Assembly (NCBI RefSeq): GCF_015244745.1
Contig: NZ_JABCQI010000001.1
Span: 186,001 to 250,000 of the forward strand
Source: Gluconobacter cadivus
Lineage (GTDB): Bacteria; Pseudomonadota; Alphaproteobacteria; Acetobacterales; Acetobacteraceae
Direction of reading: 5' to 3'
Length of the DNA stretch: 64,000 bases
Numbering within the stretch: the first letter of the stretch is position 1; every line of letters starts with the position of its first letter. This document shows, piece after piece, positions 27,142 through 36,597 of this stretch. Below the pieces are notes generated by a model that saw only the letters and a program-made list of their open reading frames with translations, was not told the DNA's origin and ran no database searches. A program made the translations under genes and the position numbers.

Positions 27142-27743
27142 CCCGATCCATCCCCTCCCCTGAGGAGCGTCTTGACGCCCTCCTCAGGGAAGTCCGTGCC
27201 TGCCGCGTCTGTGAGGATCATCTGCCTTTGGGGGCTCGCCCTCTGATCCACGCCTCCGCGACTTCCAGGATTCTGATTGCAAGTCAGGCACCGGGCACCA
27301 AGGCCCATATTGCAGGAAAATCGTTTTTCGATCCGTCAGGCAATCGGCTCCGAAGCTGGCTCGATATCCCAGAAGACATTTTTTACGACACCCGGCATGT
27401 CGCTATTCTGCCAATGGGTCTGTGCTATCCCGGACGCCTGCCTCAAGGCGGCGACAAACCGCCGCGCCCTGAATGCGCCCCTCTATGGCGACAGCGTATC
27501 CTGTCGCTTTTGCCTGATGTCCGCCTGACGCTTCTCGTGGGCAGCTATTCCCAGAACCACGTCTTGGGGCGTGGTTCAGTCACGGAGCGAGTCAGGAACT
27601 TCAGGGATTACCTGCCTGAGTATTTTCCCTTGCCCCATCCGTCATGGCGGACCGGGGTTTGGGAAAAGAAAGCGCCATGGTTTCAGGAAGAGGTCATCCC
27701 TGCCCTGCGAGCGCGCGTTCATGCGCTGCTTGCCGAGCGCTGA
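27138..27743 (+). CDS. Uracil-DNA glycosylase superfamily protein
   Basis: A 201-residue UDG-fold protein. An N-terminal segment has CRVCEDHLPLGARP. The active-site-like motif reads ASQAPGTKAH, followed by FFDPSGNRLRSWLDI. The motif near the end is PLPHPSWR. It belongs to the group annotated as uracil-DNA glycosylase family proteins, distinct from Ung. Activity on uracil is unproven, since the motif I residues differ from Ung (Asp in GxDPYH is absent). It is translationally coupled to thpR, hinting at nucleic acid repair or processing. Confidence 0.8.
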   Translation: MTRSIPSPEERLDALLREVRACRVCEDHLPLGARPLIHASATSRILIASQAPGTKAHIAGKSFFDPSGNRLRSWLDIPEDIFYDTRHVAILPMGLCYPGRLPQGGDKPPRPECAPLWRQRILSLLPDVRLTLLVGSYSQNHVLGRGSVTERVRNFRDYLPEYFPLPHPSWRTGVWEKKAPWFQEEVIPALRARVHALLAER

Positions 27744-27746
27744 ATT

Positions 27747-28448
27747 TCAGGCGGCTTTAGCCTGCCTGAAAGCCTCGACCAGAAATCCCTCGACGCCAGA
27801 TGACAGAATCTGAATCCCGATCGCCAGCAAGATCAGGGCAGCAAGACGGCTGACAATCCGCGCACCGGTCACCCCCAGCATCGCCACGACACGCTCGGCA
27901 TAGGCGTAAACGATGGCCACCACGACAGCCATGGTCGTCGCCGCAGCGGAAACGCCCAGATAGTAATCTGCTGTTGGCATATGGGGGGGCGTGGACGAAC
28001 TCAGGGCGATGGCGACGGAAATACTCCCCGGCCCCACCGTGAACGGCATTGCCAGCGGAAAGAACGCCCGCTCCCGCAGATCCGGCGTTGTTACGGTGCG
28101 CCCCCCCTGAAGCGCCTGCTTTTCCTTGCGGGCCTCGGACGTTTCAGGCTGCAACAACATCACCCATGCCCGGGAGGCCACAACAAGACCGCCGGTGATG
28201 CGCAAGGCATTAATGGAAATACCGAAAAAACCGAGAATCCAGCTCCCGAACCAGATGGACACCAGCATGATGCCCAGCGAATTCAGGGCGACCTGACGCG
28301 CGAGTTCGACGACTTCGCGGCGCTCGCGCCCTTCTGTTGCCTGCGCGAAAATCAGCGAGGCCCCAAGCGGATTGATGATCGAAAACAGCGCGGGAAAGGC
28401 AATCAGCCAGCTGCTGAGCGTATTCCCCAGCCCGGGCGCCAGACTCAT
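27747..28448 (-). CDS. MarC family membrane protein
   Basis: A 233-residue protein with six predicted membrane helices. INPLGASLIFAQATEG near residue 23 and the LAMPFTVGPGSISVAIAL segment near residue 133 are the family landmarks. Function is unsettled: it was once linked to multiple antibiotic resistance in E. coli but that was withdrawn. The start overlaps the MprF-like gene stop by 4 bases, making it third in lysK - MprF-like - marC. Confidence 0.92.
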   Translation of the reverse strand: MSLAPGLGNTLSSWLIAFPALFSIINPLGASLIFAQATEGRERREVVELARQVALNSLGIMLVSIWFGSWILGFFGISINALRITGGLVVASRAWVMLLQPETSEARKEKQALQGGRTVTTPDLRERAFFPLAMPFTVGPGSISVAIALSSSTPPHMPTADYYLGVSAAATTMAVVVAIVYAYAERVVAMLGVTGARIVSRLAALILLAIGIQILSSGVEGFLVEAFRQAKAA

Positions 28449-30580
28449 GAGCCTGTTGCAGCCTGTGGCTGGCGCTTGCGTGCCAGACGTTCCTCACCCT
28501 TCAGAAAAGCCCGCAGCATCCGATAGTCCTCGGAAAAACAGCATACCGTCCCGGCTGTCCTGTCTGGACAGACCGTCAGTCCCAAATCGTTATAAACGGC
28601 CATCAGGGACTGGCCAACCTGTATGAAAGCGAGCTTGCAACCTTCCTGCAACGCCAGATCCCGCAACCGCCAGATCGCCGCCACACAGTTGCGTTCGGAA
28701 CCCGCCGGATCGCCCAGCCCGATAATGAACTGCCCCGTCCGCAGGAACGGAATGGCCGCGCGCCCTGCCTCGTCCAGCAAAAGCCCGGTTGGACGACGCA
28801 AACCCAGTTGCGGCAAGGCATGGGCCAGACTGTGATAGCGGCAGGCATTTTCGGCCGTCCATGCCTCAAACCGAATGCGCGTCCGACGCATTCCGCGCCA
28901 CAGGACGTAAAATCCGCAAAGGGCCGAAAACCCCAGAAACCAGCGCCCAACAGCGGTATGGGCGTCGTAGATCATGGAACGCCACCAGATCGGCCCCAGA
29001 TGCCGCTGTATCGCCACCCAGCCAACCCCCATGAGCCCCAGCCCCCACAGCGACAGGGGCGCAAGCGTTGCTGGCGTCAGAGGGGCGGTCAGAAGATGTG
29101 CGCGACGATAATAGCAATTCCGGAATGGCAGCAGCAGGAGCATCACAAGCGCAATGACAACCGGCCCTTCCCACGGCGCATGACGCAGTATCAGCAGCAT
29201 AACCGCTGATCCCAGCATCCCGAGAGAAAATTTCCAGGCCAGCGCCACACGCTGCGACAGCCCCCAGGACAGTGCCGCAAGCCCGACACCAACCACCGTC
29301 AATAGAAGATCCGCAATCTGCGACACCGCCGCCCAAAAGGAGGTCTGCACAGGCGGCAGGTCCGCCACCAACGCATAGAGCAGCAGCAACAGCCCGACGA
29401 CAGCCTGAACACTCGTCGCCACCGCCACGGAAAAATCCGCTTCCGATTCACGAATGACCTGACTGGGTCTGACCCTGCGCGGGGTCTGCCCCGCCGAGAC
29501 CAGAGCCTGTTCGCCACGCAGGAACAGCTCATGCCCCGCGAACATCAGCCCCGCAATCAGAAGGGGGATAATGTAATAGAAAAGCCGGAATACGAGGATC
29601 GCGCCCATGATCTGCGACGTTGGCAGATAAGCCTGCAACGCCAGCAGCATGGCACCATCGAAAACGCCCAAGCCCCCCGGAACGCTGGCCATCAGTCCGG
29701 CCGTATAAGAGGCAAGATAGATCGCCAGAAACGTCCCGAACCCGAAATGGGCTTCCGGCGGGAGCGGCGGTAGCACGCAATACGCAATGAGCGCCGTTGC
29801 CGCCATGTCCGCCGCACTGACCGCGATCTGTGCAATCGCAATTCCCGGCCCCGGAAGTTCAATCTCATACTTCCAGACACGCACATGCTTTCGAACACGC
29901 GAGACCAGCACATAGGCCAGCAACACAGCCCACAGGCCGAGGCCAACAAATCTGAGCAGAAACGTCGGCAGATGCATCAGAACCGGCACCGCGTGCGGTT
30001 CGATAATCAGAATTCCACCAATCAGCGCCATCGTACCGAGCAGATAGGTCGCGGAGCAGAAAGCAATGATCTGAGCAATCGCACCCGGCGTAACGCCCCA
30101 GCTCCGGTAGAGCCGGAACCGCACCGCTGCCCCCGAAATCGCCGCACAGCCCAGATTGTGGGACAGCACATAGGAGCAGAACGCCGCAAAGGCAGAACGC
30201 TGATACGACACGTCCGCCCGGACATGCAGACACGCGAGCCTGTCATAGAACGACAGGATGAAATACGACAGAACCGTTGCCGCGCCGCCTGCCATCAGAG
30301 CGGAATCCGGAATAGCGCTCAGGCTCGTTGTGATGTCATGCAGCGAAAGATGTCGCAGTTCGCGCCAGATAACGACCACAGCCGCCACCAGCAGAACCAG
30401 CCCCACCAGAGCAGGCGCGCGCGACAGGAGAACCTGCCAGCGTCGCTTCGACGGACTGGTGTCCTCACACCCGCAATCCACGGGATCCGCCTGCACCAAT
30501 GCACAGACTTCGCCCTTCACAGACGAAGCCTGAACATCGGACGACCGGAACTCCGGTCTTTTCTCTTTGGGCGCGCCCAC
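28445..30580 (-). CDS. MprF-like phosphatidylglycerol flippase with shortened synthetase domain
   Basis: MprF proteins make lysyl-phosphatidylglycerol from Lys-tRNA and flip it to the outer leaflet. Residues 50 to about 540 are a large polytopic region of MprF type with some 12-14 helices, including a VPGGLGVFDGAML block as in the flippase half. From about residue 560 the soluble DUF2156-like part begins: LLLDEAGRAAIPFLRTGQF, GLGDPAGSE, AFIQVGQSLMAVYNDLGLTV. It stops about 45 residues later, although complete synthases continue for roughly 150 residues more. Total is 711 versus about 840-880. GTG start 3 bases after lysK; stop coupled to marC, so this is not a recent frameshift. Confidence 0.8.
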   Translation of the reverse strand: MGAPKEKRPEFRSSDVQASSVKGEVCALVQADPVDCGCEDTSPSKRRWQVLLSRAPALVGLVLLVAAVVVIWRELRHLSLHDITTSLSAIPDSALMAGGAATVLSYFILSFYDRLACLHVRADVSYQRSAFAAFCSYVLSHNLGCAAISGAAVRFRLYRSWGVTPGAIAQIIAFCSATYLLGTMALIGGILIIEPHAVPVLMHLPTFLLRFVGLGLWAVLLAYVLVSRVRKHVRVWKYEIELPGPGIAIAQIAVSAADMAATALIAYCVLPPLPPEAHFGFGTFLAIYLASYTAGLMASVPGGLGVFDGAMLLALQAYLPTSQIMGAILVFRLFYYIIPLLIAGLMFAGHELFLRGEQALVSAGQTPRRVRPSQVIRESEADFSVAVATSVQAVVGLLLLLYALVADLPPVQTSFWAAVSQIADLLLTVVGVGLAALSWGLSQRVALAWKFSLGMLGSAVMLLILRHAPWEGPVVIALVMLLLLPFRNCYYRRAHLLTAPLTPATLAPLSLWGLGLMGVGWVAIQRHLGPIWWRSMIYDAHTAVGRWFLGFSALCGFYVLWRGMRRTRIRFEAWTAENACRYHSLAHALPQLGLRRPTGLLLDEAGRAAIPFLRTGQFIIGLGDPAGSERNCVAAIWRLRDLALQEGCKLAFIQVGQSLMAVYNDLGLTVCPDRTAGTVCCFSEDYRMLRAFLKGEERLARKRQPQAATGS

Positions 30581-30583
30581 GGC

Positions 30584-32215
30584 TCAGCCCTGTACAGGCT
30601 CTTCAACAGGCCGCGCGAGAGCTTCCCGGATCAGGCCAACCGTCTCCGGAAGCCCGAACAGGGATGCAAAAATCCCGAAACGCGGCCCTTCGGTCTGCCC
30701 CAGCAGCACCTCATACAGGCACCCGAACCACGAACGCAGCTCGGACTTCTCGAAATATCGTTTGCCGACTTCGAACACGACATCCTGCACGTCGCCCGGC
30801 GGCGTTTCCGGCGCGAGCTTTGCCAGTTCGTCCGCAAGATCGACCAAGCCCTTGCGCTCGGTTTCGGTCGGCGCACGATAGGTCTTGTTCGGGTAAACCT
30901 GTTCCTGAAAATACGTCAGCGCACAGCGTACGAGACGGTCCACATACGGATGCGTCTGGGGCGACAGCGTCGGATCGTAGCGGCGCAGGAACTTCCACAA
31001 CGTCTCCGGCTTGTCGGCATTGGCCACGTTCGCAAGGTTCAGTAGCGCCGTGTACGAGACCGGGCTGGTGTCTTCCGGGCGGATCGTCCCGCCATGAATG
31101 AACCACACCGGATTTGCCATCAGTTCCGGCCCGTCCTGCGTCTCGGCCTTCTGCACGAGCGTCAGGTAATCATCCGTCGCACGCGGAATGACATCGAAAA
31201 ACAGACGCTTGGCCCGCGTCGGTTGCTGGAACATATACTGCCCCAGACTTTCCGGCGTACCATAGCGCAGCCATTCCTCGACCGACAGGCCGTTACCCTT
31301 GGACTTGCTGATCTTCTGCCCCTGCGCATCGAGGAACAGTTCGTAGGTCAGACCCGCAGGCGGCTCCTTGCCCAGAATACGGCAGATCTTCGACGACAGC
31401 TTCACACTGTCAATCAGATCCTTGCCCGACATTTCATAATCCACGCCCAGCGCATACCAGCGCATGGCCCAGTCGGCCTTCCACTGCATCTTGGCATGGC
31501 CGCCCAGAACGGATGTCTCGAACGTCTTACCGGATTCGTCCTTCCAGACAACGGTCCCGGCATCCGGATCAACCTTAATGATCGGCACCTGCATGACCTG
31601 CCCGGTCTCGGGATGGATCGGCAGAACCGGCGAATAGGTCGCACGACGCTCCGGACCAAGCGTCGGAATAATGGTCGCCACGACTTCGTCATGGACTTCA
31701 AGCATACGACGCAGCGCCGCATCGAACGTGCCGTTGGTGTAATACTGTGTAGCGGAGGCGAACTCGTATTCAAAACCGAAACTGTCGAGGAACTGGCGCA
31801 GACGCGCATTATTATGCGCGGCAAAGCTCTCATACTCGCCAAACGGATCGGGCACCCGCGTCAGCGGCAGGCCGATATGCTTTGCCAGAAGTTCCTGCTG
31901 CGGCACATTGGTTGGCACCTTGCGCAGCGCATCCATGTCGTCAGAAAACGCGAGCAGGCGCGTCGGACGGCCGGTCAGCGCCTCATAGGCCTGACGCACC
32001 CAGGTCGTCCGTGCCACTTCGCCGAACGTACCAATATGCGGCAAGCCCGACGGACCATAGCCCGTTTCCAGAAGAGCGGGAGCCTGTTCCGAAGCATCTG
32101 ATGCGCGCGCGTCCATGCGCGCGGTGATTTTTCGCGCCTCTTCAAACGGCCATGCTTTCGGAAGCGGCGCGTCAGGAGAGAGGGACGGGGCGATAGGTGT
32201 CTTGGATTTCTGCAT
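30584..32215 (-). CDS. lysK: Lysyl-tRNA synthetase, class I
   Basis: Charges tRNA-Lys with lysine. This is the class I enzyme common in alphaproteobacteria and archaea, unrelated to class II LysS. The HIGH-type motif is SGLPHIGTFGE near residue 55. The KMSKS-type motif is QKISKSKGNGLS near residue 305. The 543-residue length fits. It is first gene of the operon with the MprF-like protein, whose full-length relatives use Lys-tRNA as substrate. Confidence 0.96.
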   Translation of the reverse strand: MQKSKTPIAPSLSPDAPLPKAWPFEEARKITARMDARASDASEQAPALLETGYGPSGLPHIGTFGEVARTTWVRQAYEALTGRPTRLLAFSDDMDALRKVPTNVPQQELLAKHIGLPLTRVPDPFGEYESFAAHNNARLRQFLDSFGFEYEFASATQYYTNGTFDAALRRMLEVHDEVVATIIPTLGPERRATYSPVLPIHPETGQVMQVPIIKVDPDAGTVVWKDESGKTFETSVLGGHAKMQWKADWAMRWYALGVDYEMSGKDLIDSVKLSSKICRILGKEPPAGLTYELFLDAQGQKISKSKGNGLSVEEWLRYGTPESLGQYMFQQPTRAKRLFFDVIPRATDDYLTLVQKAETQDGPELMANPVWFIHGGTIRPEDTSPVSYTALLNLANVANADKPETLWKFLRRYDPTLSPQTHPYVDRLVRCALTYFQEQVYPNKTYRAPTETERKGLVDLADELAKLAPETPPGDVQDVVFEVGKRYFEKSELRSWFGCLYEVLLGQTEGPRFGIFASLFGLPETVGLIREALARPVEEPVQG

Positions 32216-32425
32216 GATTACAGGAAAAAGTAGGGAGACACATCTTCCCGGTCAAGCAATACGACACATTCCCGTTTCACTCTGACCAATCCTTTACATG
32301 ACGAAATATTTCAGTAACTTTTTTGCTCGACCCAACCCCTTGCAGACAGCCAGCTTTCACGTTCCGTTCGCAAAACCCGCAAAACATCCTCGCCGGAATT
32401 TTTCCTTCCCGCTACACTGCCCACA

Positions 32426-35356
32426 ATGCCCCGCGCCCCCACCTTCCTGTCGCCATTCGACGCTCCGGCCCTCGTCGCCCGTCGCGGCCTGTCGTCCCTC
32501 CTGACCCCAGATGGCGAACTGCTGGACCTGACAGCGGAGGAAACCCGCGAGCGCCTGACACAACTTCCGCCGCCCCTTCTGGTCCACGGCCCCGCCGCCC
32601 TGCGCGCACTGGACCTCACTCCGCTATCCCAGCCTGTGCCGTGGTTTGACCTGCTGGACCTGTTCCTGTTCGTCCGCCCCGCCACGACCGTCGCCCCCAC
32701 CCCGCGCGGACTGGCCCTCGCCCTCGGAATCGACCCGCCCGAAACCATTAACGCGGACCTCCTGCCAGTTCTGTGCGAAACCCTGCTCGACGAACTGCGC
32801 CACAAGGCCGCAACACCCGAAGGTACGCGCTTGCGCGCCCTGATGGTCCCCTTGACCCGCGCAGGATGGGCCTGGAGTGGCGAAGTCACGGACGTTCTCG
32901 GAACTCCCCAAGACACGACAGGCGCTCATCCCTACGAAGCCATCCGCATCTGGAAGCGTCTGCCGCGCTGGGAAGAAACCGCCCCGCGCCCCGCGCCCGG
33001 AAGCCAGCCGGTCTCACCAAACGCTGCCCGCCAGCGCCTTCGTGAGATCCTTGGAGAAAACGCCGAAATCCGACCCGGACAGGCCGATTTCGCTTCCGTG
33101 GCCACTGGTGCGTTCGAGGCACGCGAAAGCATCGGCTCGCCCAATGTCGTCCTTGCCGAAGCCGGAACCGGCACAGGCAAGACTCTGGGCTATATCGCCC
33201 CTGCTAGCCTCTGGGCCGAACAGAATGACGGCGCCGTCTGGATCAGCACCTATACCCGCCATCTCCAGCGCCAGATCGAACAGGAACTCCGACGCCTCTA
33301 TCCGGGTGAAAAGATTCTTCGGGAGAAAGTCGTCGTTCGCAAAGGTCGCGAGAACTATCTGTGCCTGCTGAACATGGAAGACCTGCTCAACGTCGCCAGT
33401 TCCCGCGGCCCTGACGGTTACGCCGCCCTGCTCCCCATGGCCCTGCTCGCCCGATGGGCCGAAGCCAGTCGCGACGGCGATCTCATGGGCGGGGACCTCC
33501 CCGGCTGGTTCGGCGAACTCTTCGGGCATGGCACGCTTTTTGGCATCGCAGACCGACGCGGCGAGTGCATCCATGCCGCCTGCCCGCATTATCAGACCTG
33601 CTTTGTCGAACACGGAATCCGCCGTGCTCGGCAGGCCGATCTGGTCGTGGCCAATCACGCCCTCGTTCTCTCCCAGGCGGCGTGGGCTTCCCTCGCGCCG
33701 CCCGGCCTGCCAGACGAAGACACCACGCCCACCCGCTATGTTTTCGACGAAGGTCACCACATCCCCGACGCGGCAGACAGCGCCTTCGCTACGGCCCTGT
33801 CCGGTCTCGAAGCCGCCGAACTCCGCCGCTGGCTTCTCGGAGCGGAGGGCAGCCGTTCCCGCGCGCGCGGCCTGCAACGCCGGCTGGATGATCTGGTCGA
33901 ACGCCTGCCCATGATCGACACGCCGTTGCAAGCGGCGCTTCAGGCCGCAAGAAGCCTCCCCGCTCCCGGCTGGAGCACGCGCCTGCGTCCCGAGAGCCTC
34001 GCTGACGAAAGCATCTTACCGCCTTCCGAGGATGCGCCCACCCTGCTGATCCCTGCTGACCCCGCGCCGGAAAACCCGTCCGAAGCTTTCCTGCGCGCGC
34101 TCGACCAGCAACTCCGCGCGCGACAGACCCAAAACCCTCGGGACGGCTATATTTCGGCGGAATGTGATTTGCACCCTGTCAACACAGATGTTGCCAGCGC
34201 CGCCGAAACCCTGAGCCGTGCCTTGACCCGCCTGCGCGATCCAATTCGTCTTCTGGCAGACCGCCTCGCCGCACAGGTCGAGGACGACGCGGAAATGGAC
34301 GCCCCGACCCGCCAGCGCATCGAAGCCATGATCCGCACGCTGCATCGTCGCGCCATCAGCCGCCTGTCCGGCTGGATCGGGATGCTGGACGCGCTGCAAA
34401 CGCCGCCCGAACCGGACGTCACCCCTACTTTCGTGGACTTCATCCGCACCGAGCGCCTGCCCCGCACCCGCGCCACACAAGGCGACCATGATATCGGCCT
34501 GTATCGACACTGGCTGGACCCGACCATTCCGTTCGTCTCGACGATTCAGACACCCGCTCACGGCCTGCTCCTGACATCCGCGACATTGCGCGACCAGACC
34601 GGCCATGGCGACGCGCAGAACGAAGCAAGCTGGCACGCAGCCGAACTGCATCTGGGCGCCACGCATTTCCTCAAGCCACCCATCCGCGCTTCGGTCATGA
34701 GCCCGTTCGACTACGCCACGCAGACACGCGCCTATGTGATTACGGACGTCTCGGGCGAAATCGCCTCGCTGGCCCATGCCTTCCGTGCCCTTTTCGAAAC
34801 CGCCGGTGGCGGTGCGCTCGGCCTGTTCACAGCCATCCGCCGCCTGCGAGAAGTGCACCGCCGTATCCACGAACCTTTGGAAACGCAGGGCTTTCCCCTC
34901 TACGCGCAGCATGTCGATGCGATGGACAACGCAACGCTCGTGGACGTCTTCCGCACAGAAACCCATAGCTGCCTGCTGGGGACGGACGCCATGCGCGACG
35001 GTGTGGACGTCCCCGGCGAGGCGCTGCGTATGGTCGTGTTTGAAAAGACGCCCTGGCCCCGACCGGACATCCTGCACCGCGAACGCCGTCGTCTGCTGTC
35101 CGAAGGCCGCCCCGGCGATTATGACGACCGCATCACCCGGATGCGTCTGCGGCAGGCATTCGGCCGCCTGATCCGCCAAGGCAATGATCGCGGCGTGTTC
35201 GTCATGCTGGACCGTCGCATGCCCTCACGTCTGCTCTCGGCTTTTCCCGACGGCGTGGACGTCCGCCGTATGTCTCTGGCCGACGCACTGGAAGACATCA
35301 CCCGCTTCCTGCGTCCCCAAGAGCAGGAAAACGAGCCGCCCCTCCTTCAGGGCTGA
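32426..35356 (+). CDS. DinG/XPD-type ATP-dependent DNA helicase
   Basis: A 976-residue superfamily 2 helicase of the iron-sulfur Rad3/XPD/DinG group. The first 240 residues resemble an accessory, possibly degenerate nuclease-like domain. Walker A is AEAGTGTGKTLGYIAPA near residue 245. The cluster cysteines are YLCLLN, then RGECIHAACPHYQTCF, four in all. The DEAH-type box is FDEGHH. C-terminal motifs include LLGTDAMRDGVDVPG and RQAFGRLIRQGND. It acts on DNA repair or replication intermediates in this family. Its 3' end overlaps the convergent TelA gene by 10 bases. Confidence 0.88.
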   Translation: MPRAPTFLSPFDAPALVARRGLSSLLTPDGELLDLTAEETRERLTQLPPPLLVHGPAALRALDLTPLSQPVPWFDLLDLFLFVRPATTVAPTPRGLALALGIDPPETINADLLPVLCETLLDELRHKAATPEGTRLRALMVPLTRAGWAWSGEVTDVLGTPQDTTGAHPYEAIRIWKRLPRWEETAPRPAPGSQPVSPNAARQRLREILGENAEIRPGQADFASVATGAFEARESIGSPNVVLAEAGTGTGKTLGYIAPASLWAEQNDGAVWISTYTRHLQRQIEQELRRLYPGEKILREKVVVRKGRENYLCLLNMEDLLNVASSRGPDGYAALLPMALLARWAEASRDGDLMGGDLPGWFGELFGHGTLFGIADRRGECIHAACPHYQTCFVEHGIRRARQADLVVANHALVLSQAAWASLAPPGLPDEDTTPTRYVFDEGHHIPDAADSAFATALSGLEAAELRRWLLGAEGSRSRARGLQRRLDDLVERLPMIDTPLQAALQAARSLPAPGWSTRLRPESLADESILPPSEDAPTLLIPADPAPENPSEAFLRALDQQLRARQTQNPRDGYISAECDLHPVNTDVASAAETLSRALTRLRDPIRLLADRLAAQVEDDAEMDAPTRQRIEAMIRTLHRRAISRLSGWIGMLDALQTPPEPDVTPTFVDFIRTERLPRTRATQGDHDIGLYRHWLDPTIPFVSTIQTPAHGLLLTSATLRDQTGHGDAQNEASWHAAELHLGATHFLKPPIRASVMSPFDYATQTRAYVITDVSGEIASLAHAFRALFETAGGGALGLFTAIRRLREVHRRIHEPLETQGFPLYAQHVDAMDNATLVDVFRTETHSCLLGTDAMRDGVDVPGEALRMVVFEKTPWPRPDILHRERRRLLSEGRPGDYDDRITRMRLRQAFGRLIRQGNDRGVFVMLDRRMPSRLLSAFPDGVDVRRMSLADALEDITRFLRPQEQENEPPLLQG

Positions 35357-36597
35357 GCCAAGGGCTGTACCGACTGTTGCGCCAGGCTGCGCATGCTGCT
35401 CGCCAGACGGTCCCGAAGCTGATGCAGTTCTTTTTCCTGCTCCTGCGCCCTTTCGGCTGCAAGCCTGTCATTTTGCGCCATTTCGCCCAGAGCCTGCGTG
35501 ACCTTGTCCGCCGCCTGCGCCAGTGCTTCCATCTGTCGCGGGTCCACACCTCGGCTGGCGGCAGTCGTCCGCGCCGCATCCAGCGCACCGTCGGCCACGA
35601 GTCCAAGGATCTTGCGGTCCGCCTCGTTCAGCGCATCGCGCGCGGTAGCGGCATTGCGGTTGTCCACCTGTCCCACGGCCACCGCGCAGGCCGCTTTCAG
35701 ATTGGGAATAGTCTTCGTCAGCGCGGAATGCAGCGCCATGATCCGCGCTTCCGCGGCCTCGCGCGTGCTCTTGATCATCGGGATGGTCAGCGCAGCCCGC
35801 ATCAGCCCTTCGCGCTGCTCGCTCAGATGCCCCGAGAAATTCGCCAGACGCCCTCGCAGTTCCATGACCTCGGCCGCATCCACAGGGTCCTGTGTCTCCA
35901 GCGCATGCTGTCGTAGCGATTCAACTTTTCGCTCGCCCTCTTCAAGCGCAAGCTGCCCGGCTGCGATATCAATGTTCAGTTCCCGCACCCCATGCCGCAG
36001 AGCCTGATACATATCCTCGAACGACGTAATGTTCCGCTTGAGATCGGCAATCGTCACCCGGGCCTTGGCTTCCTGCTGATCCATCAGGGCGTTGAACTTC
36101 TTGCGGTTCTCGGCAAATCCGCCGATCGCGTCCTTCGCCCCACCGAGCAGACCGCCCACCTTCGCCAGAAAGCCACCCGGTGTCCCGCCTTCACCACGCG
36201 CCAGCTTCTGTAAATCGCCGATCCGCAGGATCTTCACACCATCCAGAACACCTGCCGCGATTTCCCCAACCGCATCGCTTTCACCCAACGTCCGTCCGGC
36301 CAGCATCCGGTCCGAAACCTTCGCCAGTTCCCCAAGCGCGCCCATCCCGTGCGACAAAAGCGTGTTCAGATCCCCAAAATCGATCGTCTCCGCCCGCCGA
36401 TGCGCCTCTTCAACCATGTCCGCTGGCAACCGGCTGATCTCCACCAGCCGCGGAAAAGCGGGCATCGGCTCCAGCGCCACCGGAACGGCACTGCTGGAAA
36501 CCGGCGCCTCAACCTTCACAGGCGAAGGCGCGGACTCATCGGCATAAAGATCGCTCAGATCCAGCGGTCTGGTCTCGTCAGAACTCATGTCAGTCAT
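35347..36597 (-). CDS. TelA-family (toxic anion resistance) protein
   Basis: A 416-residue soluble, mostly helical protein with TelA/KlaA/YaaN features. LSHGMGALGELAKVSDRML near residue 85 and the DLKRNITSFEDMYQALRHGV region are typical. Heptad-rich segments follow, with an N-terminal acidic linker. Family members are linked to tellurite and other stress, though the molecular role is unknown. It overlaps the YbjQ-type gene upstream by 8 bases (an alternative ATG at 36588 would remove the overlap). It ends a four-gene operon starting at 38853. Confidence 0.82.
   Translation of the reverse strand: MTDMSSDETRPLDLSDLYADESAPSPVKVEAPVSSSAVPVALEPMPAFPRLVEISRLPADMVEEAHRRAETIDFGDLNTLLSHGMGALGELAKVSDRMLAGRTLGESDAVGEIAAGVLDGVKILRIGDLQKLARGEGGTPGGFLAKVGGLLGGAKDAIGGFAENRKKFNALMDQQEAKARVTIADLKRNITSFEDMYQALRHGVRELNIDIAAGQLALEEGERKVESLRQHALETQDPVDAAEVMELRGRLANFSGHLSEQREGLMRAALTIPMIKSTREAAEARIMALHSALTKTIPNLKAACAVAVGQVDNRNAATARDALNEADRKILGLVADGALDAARTTAASRGVDPRQMEALAQAADKVTQALGEMAQNDRLAAERAQEQEKELHQLRDRLASSMRSLAQQSVQPLAQP

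Noticed and set aside
28445-28500. A frameshift as the cause of the shortened MprF-like protein
   Set aside because: The stop is coupled to the marC start in the ATGA arrangement and downstream sequence codes for intact marC, so no lost synthetase segment remains.
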